From Flavobacterium amniphilum (GTDB lineage: Bacteria; Bacteroidota; Bacteroidia; Flavobacteriales; Flavobacteriaceae), in the NCBI RefSeq assembly GCF_023634845.1, contig NZ_JAMLJL010000006.1:124001-188000 (forward strand): a stretch of DNA of 64,000 nt, written 5' to 3'. Both the position numbers and the translations under genes were made by a program. Positions 28,336-36,804 of the stretch are shown here, piece after piece (within the stretch, counting starts at the first letter, position 1; the number at the start of each line of letters is the position of its first letter). The notes beneath the pieces were generated by a model, which did not search any database, was not told the origin of the DNA, and saw nothing but the letters and a program-made list of their open reading frames with translations.

Positions 28336-29328
28336 ATGGAAGAAAACAAAACACATGAAGTGAATTTTGAATCGCGCATCAATTTAAATCCGCTTTTAGA
28401 AAATATAAACAACATTAAAAGAGAAATCTCAAGTGTTATCGTTGGCCAGGAAAAAATGATTGACCAATTACTGGTTGCCATCCTGTCAAATGGACATGTA
28501 TTACTGGAAGGAGTTCCGGGAGTAGCAAAAACAATCACGGCAAAATTAGTGGCTAAAACCCTGAATATTGATTTCAGCCGTATCCAGTTTACGCCTGATT
28601 TAATGCCTTCAGACATTTTGGGAACTTCTGTTTTCGATTTAAAAAAATCAGAATTCGAGTTCAAAAAAGGACCGGTTTTTTCAAATTTGGTACTTATTGA
28701 CGAAATTAACCGTGCTCCGGCTAAAACACAGGCCGCTTTATTCGAAGTAATGGAAGAGCGTCAAATCACTATTGACGGACACCAATTTACGCTTAATGCT
28801 CCCTTCCTGGTAATTGCAACGCAAAATCCGGTTGAACAGGAAGGAACTTACCGCCTGCCTGAAGCACAATTAGACCGTTTCCTTTTCAAAATTTCAATTG
28901 ATTACCCGAAATTGGAAGAAGAAATTGCCATCATCCAAAGAGAACATTCTTTACAGGACAATAATAAGTTACAAAATATCAAATCAATCCTGACGGCATC
29001 TGATATTATTGAATACCAGAAGTTGGTTAAACAAGTAATTGTGGAACCGCATCTGATCGAATATATCGCCAAAATTGTTACTAATACAAGAGAAAATGCT
29101 TTTATCTACCTTGGTGCATCACCACGTGCTTCCATCGCAATTTTAAACGCAGCGAAAGGATTTGCAGCTATTAAAGGACGTGATTTTGTAACTCCTGAAG
29201 ACATTAAAGAAGCCACTATACCTGTATTACAACACCGTATCATTGTGACTCCGGAACGTGAAATGGAAGGTATCACAAGTGCTGAAGTTATCAAGCAGAT
29301 TATTGAATCTGTAGAAATTCCGAGATAA
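28336..29328 (+). CDS. MoxR-family AAA+ ATPase
   Basis: A 330-residue cytosolic ATPase. Walker A is GVPGVAKT, Walker B is LVLIDEINRAPAK, followed by EVMEERQITIDG, sensor 1 IATQNPVEQEGTY, an arginine finger region (LPEAQLDRFLFKI) and sensor 2 (GASPRASIAILNA). MoxR ATPases act as chaperones for assembling or activating partner complexes, here most likely the DUF58, DUF4350 and DUF4129 proteins encoded next to it. Length and motifs are complete. Confidence 0.97.
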   Translation: MEENKTHEVNFESRINLNPLLENINNIKREISSVIVGQEKMIDQLLVAILSNGHVLLEGVPGVAKTITAKLVAKTLNIDFSRIQFTPDLMPSDILGTSVFDLKKSEFEFKKGPVFSNLVLIDEINRAPAKTQAALFEVMEERQITIDGHQFTLNAPFLVIATQNPVEQEGTYRLPEAQLDRFLFKISIDYPKLEEEIAIIQREHSLQDNNKLQNIKSILTASDIIEYQKLVKQVIVEPHLIEYIAKIVTNTRENAFIYLGASPRASIAILNAAKGFAAIKGRDFVTPEDIKEATIPVLQHRIIVTPEREMEGITSAEVIKQIIESVEIPR

Positions 29329-29350
29329 TAACAAATTAAAAGATAAGCCT

Positions 29351-30682
29351 TTGAAATTCTTCAAGCAATTATACATCAACAATTTCTTTTTCTATTGCCT
29401 GATCGGTGTAGCAGCTTTCTTTTGCCTTTCATTTGCATTTCCGGCTTTATACAATATTGCATGGAATGCATTATGGGCTCTGCTCGTTTTTCTGTTTCTG
29501 GATATTCTGATTGTATTCTTTACCAAAACCGGTATCGAAGCATCCAGAATCACACCAGAAAAATTATCAAACGGAGACGAAAACCCAGTCAGGATAGAAA
29601 TCCGGAATTATTTCACATTCCCGGTCCTTATCAAAATCATTGACGAGATACCCTTTCAGTTTCAGGTAAGGAATTTTGAAATCAGAAGAAAAATAAAAGC
29701 TTCTTCAGAAGAAAATGTAAATTATAATTTACGTCCAACAGAAAGAGGCGAATATTTTTTCGGGAACCTGAACATTTATGTTTCTTCCCCACTTCGCCTG
29801 ATTGCGAAGCGTTTTATTTTTGACGGTGGCCAAAAAGTACCTACTTACCCGTCATTCGTTCAGTTGCGGAAATATGATTTGATGGCTTTTTCGAATAATT
29901 TACACCCGTACGGACTGAAAAAAATACGCCGTATTGGTCACACCATGGAATTCGAGCAAATCAAGGAATATATTCAGGGTGACGATATCAGAACCCTGAA
30001 CTGGAAAGCTACTGCCAAGAAAAATGCTTTGATGGTCAATCAGTTTCAGGATGAAAAATCACAATCGGTTTATATGATTATCGACAAAGGCCGTGTGATG
30101 AAAATGCCTTTTAACGGATTGAGTCTTCTGGATTATGCCATTAATTCATCTTTGGTTCTATCAAATATTGTTCTTAAAAAACAAGATAAAGCCGGTATGT
30201 TCAGCTTTTCCAAAAAAGTTGAAAACAGGGTAATTGCAGAAAAACGTTCGAATCAAATGCAAAAAATCCTGCATTCACTATACAATATCAAAACAGATTT
30301 CTTCGAAAGTGATTACAGCCGTTTGTATGTTGACATCAAAAAGAACATCACTCACCGGAGTTTGATTGTTCTGTATACCAATTTCGAAACACTTGACAAT
30401 CTTCACCGCCAGATGCCTTACCTTAAAGGGATTGCAAAAAATCATTTACTAGTTGTCGTTTTCTTCAATAACACGGAACTGAATGAGTTTATCGATAAAA
30501 AAACGGAAACCATTCAGGAAGTATATGACAAAGTAATTGCCGAAAAATTTGCATTCGAAAAAAGACTGATTGTTAACGAACTGAGAAAATACGGAATTCA
30601 TACCGTACTCACACAGCCGGAAAACCTGACTTTGGATACCATCAATAAATACCTCGAAATTAAAGCAAGGGGAATTTTGTAA
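29351..30682 (+). CDS. DUF58 domain protein
   Basis: A 443-residue protein. It starts with TTG at 29351 (MKFFKQLYINNFFF), followed by two hydrophobic helices (about 13-55). The DUF58 signature is IKEYIQGDDIRTLNWKATAK near residue 210, with a vWA-like segment after it (SVYMIIDKGRVMKMPFNG; LIVLYTNFETLDN). DUF58 proteins are usual partners of MoxR ATPases. It ends the SpoIIM-to-DUF58 series; the TrmH-type gene begins 22 bases later. No separate BatA/BatB vWA genes follow, unlike many Bacteroidota loci. Confidence 0.92.
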   Translation: MKFFKQLYINNFFFYCLIGVAAFFCLSFAFPALYNIAWNALWALLVFLFLDILIVFFTKTGIEASRITPEKLSNGDENPVRIEIRNYFTFPVLIKIIDEIPFQFQVRNFEIRRKIKASSEENVNYNLRPTERGEYFFGNLNIYVSSPLRLIAKRFIFDGGQKVPTYPSFVQLRKYDLMAFSNNLHPYGLKKIRRIGHTMEFEQIKEYIQGDDIRTLNWKATAKKNALMVNQFQDEKSQSVYMIIDKGRVMKMPFNGLSLLDYAINSSLVLSNIVLKKQDKAGMFSFSKKVENRVIAEKRSNQMQKILHSLYNIKTDFFESDYSRLYVDIKKNITHRSLIVLYTNFETLDNLHRQMPYLKGIAKNHLLVVVFFNNTELNEFIDKKTETIQEVYDKVIAEKFAFEKRLIVNELRKYGIHTVLTQPENLTLDTINKYLEIKARGIL

Positions 30683-30704
30683 CTTCATATTTCAAAAGCA
30701 AAAC

Positions 30705-31496
30705 ATGAAACAAATTACTTCGGCACAAAATGCATACATAAAATCGCTGGCTTTATTACAGGAAAAATCCAAAGAGCGTAAAAAAACAGGAACCTTCCTG
30801 ATTGAAGGAATCCGTGAAATTGAATTGGCTTTAAAAGGCGGATACGAATTGGAAACCGTTCTTTTTTTGCCCGAAATCAATCCTGAACAACAAATCCTGA
30901 AGTTGGTCGGAAACAAAACGCAGCTGATTGAAATCTCAAAAGAAGTATATCAGAAATTAGCTTATCGTGACACCACCGAAGGTGTTTTGGCTGTAGCCAA
31001 AGCAAAATCATTTTCATTAGCCGATTTAAAACTACCGCAAAACCCATTGATCTTGGTTGCCGAAGCTCCGGAAAAACCAGGAAACATTGGCGCCATGTTC
31101 CGTACTGCGGATGCAGCAAACCTTGACGCTGTTATTATTGCCAATCCGAAAAGCGACATGTACAACCCGAATATCGTGCGCTCCAGTGTGGGATGCATTT
31201 TCACGAATCAGATAGCGGTTGGTACCACTGCCGAAATCATTGATTATTTAAAAGAGAATCAAATTGATTTTTACGCGGCGACATTGCAAAATTCAACAAG
31301 TTACCATGTTCAGGATTACACGACTCCAACCGCTTTGGTTGTGGGAACCGAAGCTACGGGTTTAAGTCAGGAATGGAGAGATAATGCCACACAAAATATC
31401 ATCATTCCGATGCAGGGTGAAATAGACAGCATGAATGTTTCGGTAGCAGCAGCCATCTTAATTTTTGAAGCGAAAAGACAACGCAATTTCAAATGA
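30705..31496 (+). CDS. TrmH/SpoU-family RNA 2'-O-methyltransferase
   Basis: A 263-residue SPOUT methyltransferase. An N-terminal substrate-binding domain (ITSAQNAYIKSLALLQEKS, then TGTFLIEGIREIELAL) is followed by the knot domain: ILVAEAPEKPGNIGAMFRTA (motif 1), ALVVGTEATGLSQEW (motif 2) and IPMQGEIDSMNVSVAAAILI (motif 3). It resembles RlmB/TsnR-type 2'-O-ribose methyltransferases. Target nucleotide is unknown. Its stop overlaps the next start by 4 bases. Confidence 0.93.
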   Translation: MKQITSAQNAYIKSLALLQEKSKERKKTGTFLIEGIREIELALKGGYELETVLFLPEINPEQQILKLVGNKTQLIEISKEVYQKLAYRDTTEGVLAVAKAKSFSLADLKLPQNPLILVAEAPEKPGNIGAMFRTADAANLDAVIIANPKSDMYNPNIVRSSVGCIFTNQIAVGTTAEIIDYLKENQIDFYAATLQNSTSYHVQDYTTPTALVVGTEATGLSQEWRDNATQNIIIPMQGEIDSMNVSVAAAILIFEAKRQRNFK

Positions 31497-32194
31497 TAAA
31501 AAAAGGTTTTATACTAATTCTGGTGCTTATGTCTTTATTATTGGTTTTCAGAAAAAAAATAAGTACTTGGTATCATAATGTAAAACCAAAATACACCACT
31601 GAACAGGTGGCAGCAAAATATCAAAAAAAAGTATTCGTTAAATTTGAGAATGCCTTTCTGAATGCTAAAATCGATACCGCAAATTTTGAAATAGCACTGC
31701 TGGCTTTCAAGGATTCCAAAAAACTGGAACTGTACATCAAAAACCCGGAAACACCTTATCATTTAATCAAAACATACGACTTTACGGCATTCAGCGGTAA
31801 AATTGGTCCGAAATTAAAAAACGGAGATAAACAAATTCCGGAAGGTATTTACACTATGGAATACCTGAATCCGAACAGCCGCTACCATCTTTCCTTAAAA
31901 GTAAGCTACCCTAATGCTTTTGATCTTGAAAAAGCAAAATCTGACCATAGAACCGATTTAGGAGGCGACATTATGATCCATGGGAAAAAAGTAACCATTG
32001 GATGTATACCCATCGGCGACAGTAACATTGAAGAAGTTTTTACTTTGGCCGCTAAATCAAGTAATCAGAAATTCCCTATTATCATTTCTCCAACCGACTT
32101 CCGTAAAAACACAAATTTTCCTGATATTGAAGGAATTGATTGGGAAAAAGAATTATATTCAGGCATTCAAACCGAACTAAAAAAATACAACTAA
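31493..32194 (+). CDS. L,D-transpeptidase (YkuD domain), YafK/ErfK type
   Basis: A 233-residue envelope enzyme. An N-terminal hydrophobic segment (FILILVLMSLLLVF) anchors or exports it. The catalytic motif MIHGKKVTIGCIPIGD places His163 and nucleophile Cys171 in the HGx6-7GC arrangement of YkuD domains; the segment DKQIPEGIYTMEYLNPNSRY is the YafK-like core. It could crosslink peptidoglycan 3-3, or cut or attach proteins at diaminopimelate. It overlaps the TrmH-type gene by 4 bases and is 4 bases from the serine hydrolase gene. Confidence 0.93.
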   Translation: MIKKGFILILVLMSLLLVFRKKISTWYHNVKPKYTTEQVAAKYQKKVFVKFENAFLNAKIDTANFEIALLAFKDSKKLELYIKNPETPYHLIKTYDFTAFSGKIGPKLKNGDKQIPEGIYTMEYLNPNSRYHLSLKVSYPNAFDLEKAKSDHRTDLGGDIMIHGKKVTIGCIPIGDSNIEEVFTLAAKSSNQKFPIIISPTDFRKNTNFPDIEGIDWEKELYSGIQTELKKYN

Positions 32195-32198
32195 AAAA

Positions 32199-33734
32199 AT
32201 GAAAAAAATTGTTATCGGTGTTTTTACTTTTTTAAGTATTAACGCCTTTTCCCAGATTTCTTCCACAGAAATAGATAACCTTGTCGAAAAAACCAGAACC
32301 GCTTTTGACGTACCCGGGATTGCAGTTGCAGTTGTAAAAGACGGAAAAGTAATTCATTCCAAAGGATACGGTGTAAAATCCATCATTACTAAAGAAAAGG
32401 TAGATGAAAACACTTTATTTGGCATCGCCTCAAACAGTAAAGCTTTTACCGCAACCGCTTTAGCTATTCTGATTGATCAGGGAAAACTGGACTGGGATGA
32501 CAAAGTGGTAAAATACATTCCCGATTTTAAAATGTATAACGATTATGTTACACAGGAATTTACCATCCGTGATTTACTGACACACCGCAGCGGATTGGGC
32601 ATGGGTGCCGGGGATTTAATGCTTTGGCCGGAAGGCAGTGATTTTAAAACAGAAGACATTATTCATAACCTTCGTTATTTAAAACCGGTTTCGGGATTCA
32701 GGACTAAATTTGATTATGACAATTTATTATACATCGTAGCCGGCGAAGTTATTCAAAAAGTGAGCGGTAAAACCTGGCCGGAATTTATCGAAACTACCAT
32801 TATGCAACCTTTGCAGATGGAAAACAGCCGTGGTAACTGGTACCGGATCAAAGACACTTCAAACGTGGTAACTCCACACGTAAGAATCAACGGCCAACTC
32901 AAAACAACCAAGCAAAGTAAAAATACGGTTATGGATGCTGCCGGAGGAATTTTTTCCAACGTTAGTGATATGGGCAAATGGGTAATCACACAATTAAGCC
33001 TGGGCAAATACGGATTAGACAATAAAGCACTGTTCAGCGAAAAGCAGCACAATGAAATGTGGGCGCCGCAGACCATAATCCCTACTAACACCACACCTCC
33101 TTACAATGTTCATTTCAGTTCGTATGGTTTGGGTTGGTTCCTGAGTGATGTTAAAGGACATAAGCAGGTAACGCATACCGGCGGACTTGAAGGTATGGTA
33201 ACTCAGGTGACTTTGATTCCTGAAAAAAACCTGGGAATTATTGTTTTGACCAATCAGCAATCGGGAGCCGCTTTTTCAGCGATAACGAACACTATCAAAA
33301 ATACATATTTGGATATTCCGTATCAGGATTATGTGGCAATATACAGCAAACGAAATCAGGAATCTTCAGGCAAAGCCGACAAAAGCACGGAAGAAGTCTG
33401 GACAGCTGTTGGAAAGAATACCAAAGTCCAAAACGAGTATTTAAAAAATACCCTGGGAAGCTATAAAGACAATTGGCTGGGTGAAATTACCATCACCGAG
33501 AAAAAAGGAAAATTCTATTTTGAATCGAAACGTTCTCCGCAATTAAAAGGTGAAGTTTTTTATTATAAAGACAACATTTTTGCCGTAAAATGGTTCAACC
33601 GTAAAATGGAAGCCGATGCTTTTATGTTTTTTGAAGACGGTTACAAAAAAATGACCATGAAAGCCATTTCCGAGCTGACCGATTTCAGTTATGATTTCCA
33701 TGATTTGGATTTTTCCAAAACCGATGTGAAATAA
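32199..33734 (+). CDS. class C beta-lactamase-like serine hydrolase with C-terminal DUF3471-type domain
   Basis: A 511-residue exported protein: signal peptide MKKIVIGVFTFLSINAFSQ, then a penicillin-binding/AmpC-like domain (about 25-370). Catalytic motifs are S78-x-x-K81 (SNSK), YDN (in FRTKFDYDNLLY) and HTGG in place of KTG. The last 120 residues (TLGSYKDNWLGEITITEKKG, YKDNIFAVKWFNRKMEADAF) form a small beta domain typical of DUF3471. Such proteins are often peptidases or esterases rather than true beta-lactamases. The position after an L,D-transpeptidase gene fits a cell-wall role, but that is inference. Confidence 0.92.
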   Translation: MKKIVIGVFTFLSINAFSQISSTEIDNLVEKTRTAFDVPGIAVAVVKDGKVIHSKGYGVKSIITKEKVDENTLFGIASNSKAFTATALAILIDQGKLDWDDKVVKYIPDFKMYNDYVTQEFTIRDLLTHRSGLGMGAGDLMLWPEGSDFKTEDIIHNLRYLKPVSGFRTKFDYDNLLYIVAGEVIQKVSGKTWPEFIETTIMQPLQMENSRGNWYRIKDTSNVVTPHVRINGQLKTTKQSKNTVMDAAGGIFSNVSDMGKWVITQLSLGKYGLDNKALFSEKQHNEMWAPQTIIPTNTTPPYNVHFSSYGLGWFLSDVKGHKQVTHTGGLEGMVTQVTLIPEKNLGIIVLTNQQSGAAFSAITNTIKNTYLDIPYQDYVAIYSKRNQESSGKADKSTEEVWTAVGKNTKVQNEYLKNTLGSYKDNWLGEITITEKKGKFYFESKRSPQLKGEVFYYKDNIFAVKWFNRKMEADAFMFFEDGYKKMTMKAISELTDFSYDFHDLDFSKTDVK

Positions 33735-33818
33735 GTTAAAAAACAGGCTAAATTTTTACACATCCTTTGAAATGTTTCCAAAAGTGAGTAATTTTAAAGG
33801 ACAGAAGAAGAATATGAC

Positions 33819-36035
33819 ATGGTTGAGATAGATATCGAAAAGGAGAACAAGGCAATTGCCCAGGAATACAAAGAATTACTTCGTATAAGTTACCAAACCC
33901 TTTCAGCAGAAGACAAAAAACTTATCCGCAAGGCTTTTGATGTAGCCGTGGAAGCGCACCAGGATCAACGACGTAAATCCGGTGAGGCCTATATATTCCA
34001 TCCAATTGCCGTGGCAAAAATTGTTGCCGGGGAAATTGGGCTTGGAGCCACTGCCATTGCCGCTGCCTTAATGCATGATGTGGTTGAAGATACTGATGTA
34101 ACGGTTGAGGACATTGAGAAACTGTTTAATCCGAAAGTAGCCCAACTGGTTGCCGGACTGACTAAAATTGCACAGGTTCAAAAAGACATGAACATCTCGA
34201 TGCAGGCCGAGAATTTCCGTAAAATGCTGCTCACACTTAATGACGACGTTCGCGTAATCATTATCAAACTGGCTGACCGCTTGCACAATATGCAAACCAT
34301 GGAATCCATGGCCGATTACAAACAGGTAAAAATCGCTTCGGAGACTTTATACATTTATGCACCGCTTGCACACCGCCTTGGACTTTACAACATTAAGACA
34401 CAATTGGAAGACTTAGGTCTGAAATATACTGAACCAAATGTTTACAATGACATTGTAAGCAAAATCAAAGAAACAAAAGAAGAACAGGATGCGTACATCA
34501 AAAGTATTTCCGATGTACTGAAAAAATCATTGGATGAAGAAGGTGTTGAATACATCATTAAAGGCCGTCCGAAATCGATTTATTCCATCCGCCGGAAAAT
34601 GGCTGCGCAAAATGTTTCATTTGATGAAGTGTATGATAAATTTGCACTCCGTATCGTTTACAAATCAAATCCACACGATGAAAAATTCCTGGCATGGAAA
34701 ATCTATTCCATCGTAACCGATCATTACCGTCCTTCACCCAGCCGTTTAAGAGATTGGATTTCTTCTCCAAAATCAACAGGTTATGAAGCTTTACACATTA
34801 CAGTAATGGGACCAATGGGACGCTGGGTTGAAATTCAGGTACGAAGTGAGCGTATGGATGAGATTGCTGAAAAAGGTTATGCGGCCCACTACAAATACAA
34901 GCAAGGGGCAAACGAAGAAAGTGGTTTGGATACCTGGCTGAATTTACTGAAAGAAGCGCTTGAAAATTCGGAGACCAATGCGGTGGATTTTGTGGAAGAC
35001 TTCAAAATGAACCTGTATGCCAAGGAAATTTATGTCTTCACTCCGAAAGGCGATATTAAATCATTGCCTAAAGGAGCCACATCATTGGATTTTGCTTTTT
35101 CCATCCACTCAGAAATTGGTGTTAAAACCAGAGGTACACGTGTCAACGGAAAATTAGTTCCGCTGAACCACGAGTTAAAAAGTGGTGACCAGGTCGAAAT
35201 CATTACTTCCCAGAATCAGAAACCAACGGCTAACTGGTTGGATTATGTGACCACTTCAAGAGCCAAAAATAAAATCAGAAACGTTCTCAACGAGAATACG
35301 AAAAAAATTGCCGAAGAAGGAAAAGAAATACTGGAGCGCAAACTCCGTCATTTAAAAATTGTCCTGAACGAAACATCGGTAAACGAGTTGGTAGCCTTTT
35401 TAAAACTGAAAACCAGCCTGGATTTATTTTACCGTGTAGGTATCGGTTCGATAGACAACCAGCAGTTAAAAGATTATGCGGCCCAAAAGAGCAATACGTT
35501 CATTAATTTCTTCAAGAATAAAATCAAACGTACGCCAACCAATCCGGAGCTTGTACAAAAAGAAGAACTGACCAGCAATTATGACCTACTGGTTTTCGGG
35601 GTTGAACAGGACCGCCTGGATTATAAACTTTCTACTTGCTGTAACCCGATTCCAGGTGATCCGGTATTTGGTTTCGTGACCATCAATGAAGGCATAAAAG
35701 TCCATAAACGAGATTGCCCGAATGCCATCAGCATGCAGTCAAATTATGCCTACCGTATCATTCAGGCGAGATGGATAGACTCTTCCCAACAGGAATTCAA
35801 AGCCACACTCGATATTACCGGTATGGACAGCCTTGGATTGACAAACGAATTAACCCGGATCATTTCCAACAATATGCATGTGAACATCCAGAGTATTTCA
35901 CTTTCAGGGGAAGCCGGCATATTCAACGGTAAACTGACCGTTGTCGTACCCAACAACACCGTTCTCAAAAAATTGATTGACAATATTAAAAAAATTGACG
36001 GTGTGGATAAAGTCACCCGCGTTTACAATAATTAA
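33819..36035 (+). CDS. bifunctional (p)ppGpp synthetase/hydrolase, RelA/SpoT (Rsh) family
   Basis: A 738-residue stringent-response enzyme. The N-terminal HD hydrolase domain has AVEAHQDQRRKSGEAYIFHP, AAALMHDVVEDTDVT and IIKLADRLHNMQTM; the synthetase has IKGRPKSIYSIRRKM, DKFALRIVYK and SPKSTGYEALHITVMGP. Then come TGS (IYVFTPKGDIKSLPKGATSL), a helical/zinc-finger region with CCNPIPGDP, and a C-terminal ACT domain. Both catalytic halves are complete, so it likely makes and degrades (p)ppGpp. The gene stands alone and ends 3 bases before the convergent PAP2 gene. Confidence 0.97.
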   Translation: MVEIDIEKENKAIAQEYKELLRISYQTLSAEDKKLIRKAFDVAVEAHQDQRRKSGEAYIFHPIAVAKIVAGEIGLGATAIAAALMHDVVEDTDVTVEDIEKLFNPKVAQLVAGLTKIAQVQKDMNISMQAENFRKMLLTLNDDVRVIIIKLADRLHNMQTMESMADYKQVKIASETLYIYAPLAHRLGLYNIKTQLEDLGLKYTEPNVYNDIVSKIKETKEEQDAYIKSISDVLKKSLDEEGVEYIIKGRPKSIYSIRRKMAAQNVSFDEVYDKFALRIVYKSNPHDEKFLAWKIYSIVTDHYRPSPSRLRDWISSPKSTGYEALHITVMGPMGRWVEIQVRSERMDEIAEKGYAAHYKYKQGANEESGLDTWLNLLKEALENSETNAVDFVEDFKMNLYAKEIYVFTPKGDIKSLPKGATSLDFAFSIHSEIGVKTRGTRVNGKLVPLNHELKSGDQVEIITSQNQKPTANWLDYVTTSRAKNKIRNVLNENTKKIAEEGKEILERKLRHLKIVLNETSVNELVAFLKLKTSLDLFYRVGIGSIDNQQLKDYAAQKSNTFINFFKNKIKRTPTNPELVQKEELTSNYDLLVFGVEQDRLDYKLSTCCNPIPGDPVFGFVTINEGIKVHKRDCPNAISMQSNYAYRIIQARWIDSSQQEFKATLDITGMDSLGLTNELTRIISNNMHVNIQSISLSGEAGIFNGKLTVVVPNNTVLKKLIDNIKKIDGVDKVTRVYNN

Positions 36036-36037
36036 AA

Positions 36038-36799
36038 TCAGAAGGTTTTACCAATAGATAAACCGATTTGATTACCATTATAAAAGGGAATGACAGATAC
36101 TGTTGTTCCCTTTTTCCTTTTGGAACCAAATACCTTTTCATTTATTGACGGATAAAGCCAATAGGCAATTTTAGTACTTAAAATTCCTATTCCTGCTCCG
36201 GCAGCCACATCTGTCAACCAATGTCTGTTGTTATATATTCTGAACAATCCGGTTCCTGTAGCCACAACATAACCGGCAATCCCATACCAAACCGATTTGT
36301 CTTTGTATTCCTGCCACAAAAATTCGGCTCCGGCAAAAGCAGTTGCGGTATGCCCGGAAGGAAACGAATTCCGGGCACTGAAATCAGGCCGCTCCACCTT
36401 ACTGATTGATTTCAGCCCCAAAACAGAGACTGACAAAATAAGATAGGATGTACCCATGATGATGGTACGGTCCCTGAAATTATTTTTTCCTTTTATTCCA
36501 AATGCATTCAAGGCATATACCGAAGCTGCCGGCGTATATTGTGAAAAGTCATCAATCGTGAGTTTTTCATCAATACTTTCTTTGACTTCATCCCTTAATT
36601 CAGTATTATAATGTAAAATCTGATGACTTTCCAATCCCATCACTCCATATCCGATCAAAACAGAAGGAATGATTAATGGTTTACAGTCGAACTTAACTTT
36701 TTCGGTTTTATCTTTTAATACTAAAGTATCTTTTTTAAAAACATCCTGGGCTTTCAATGAAACCGTAACAAGCAAAAAAATACAAACTGATTTAAACAT
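36038..36799 (-). CDS. PAP2-family phosphatase
   Basis: A 253-residue membrane or periplasmic phosphatase with signal peptide MFKSVCIFLLVTVSLKAQ. The three PAP2 motifs are present: KVERPDFSARN (KxxxxxxRP-like), NSFPSGHTATAFAGA (PSGH) and NNRHWLTDVAAGAGIG (SRxxxxxHxxxD-like). Typical substrates are phosphatidate, undecaprenyl pyrophosphate or lipid A phosphate. It lies 5 bases after an LtaS-type transferase on the same strand, suggesting work on lipid phosphates of the envelope, for example recycling a lipid product of that enzyme. Confidence 0.93.
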   Translation of the reverse strand: MFKSVCIFLLVTVSLKAQDVFKKDTLVLKDKTEKVKFDCKPLIIPSVLIGYGVMGLESHQILHYNTELRDEVKESIDEKLTIDDFSQYTPAASVYALNAFGIKGKNNFRDRTIIMGTSYLILSVSVLGLKSISKVERPDFSARNSFPSGHTATAFAGAEFLWQEYKDKSVWYGIAGYVVATGTGLFRIYNNRHWLTDVAAGAGIGILSTKIAYWLYPSINEKVFGSKRKKGTTVSVIPFYNGNQIGLSIGKTF

Positions 36800-36804
36800 G
36801 ATTC

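Noticed and set aside
32199..33734. True antibiotic-resistance beta-lactamase
   Set aside because: The SxxK/YxN/HTGG pattern and extra C-terminal domain are shared by many esterases and peptidases; sequence alone does not support resistance.
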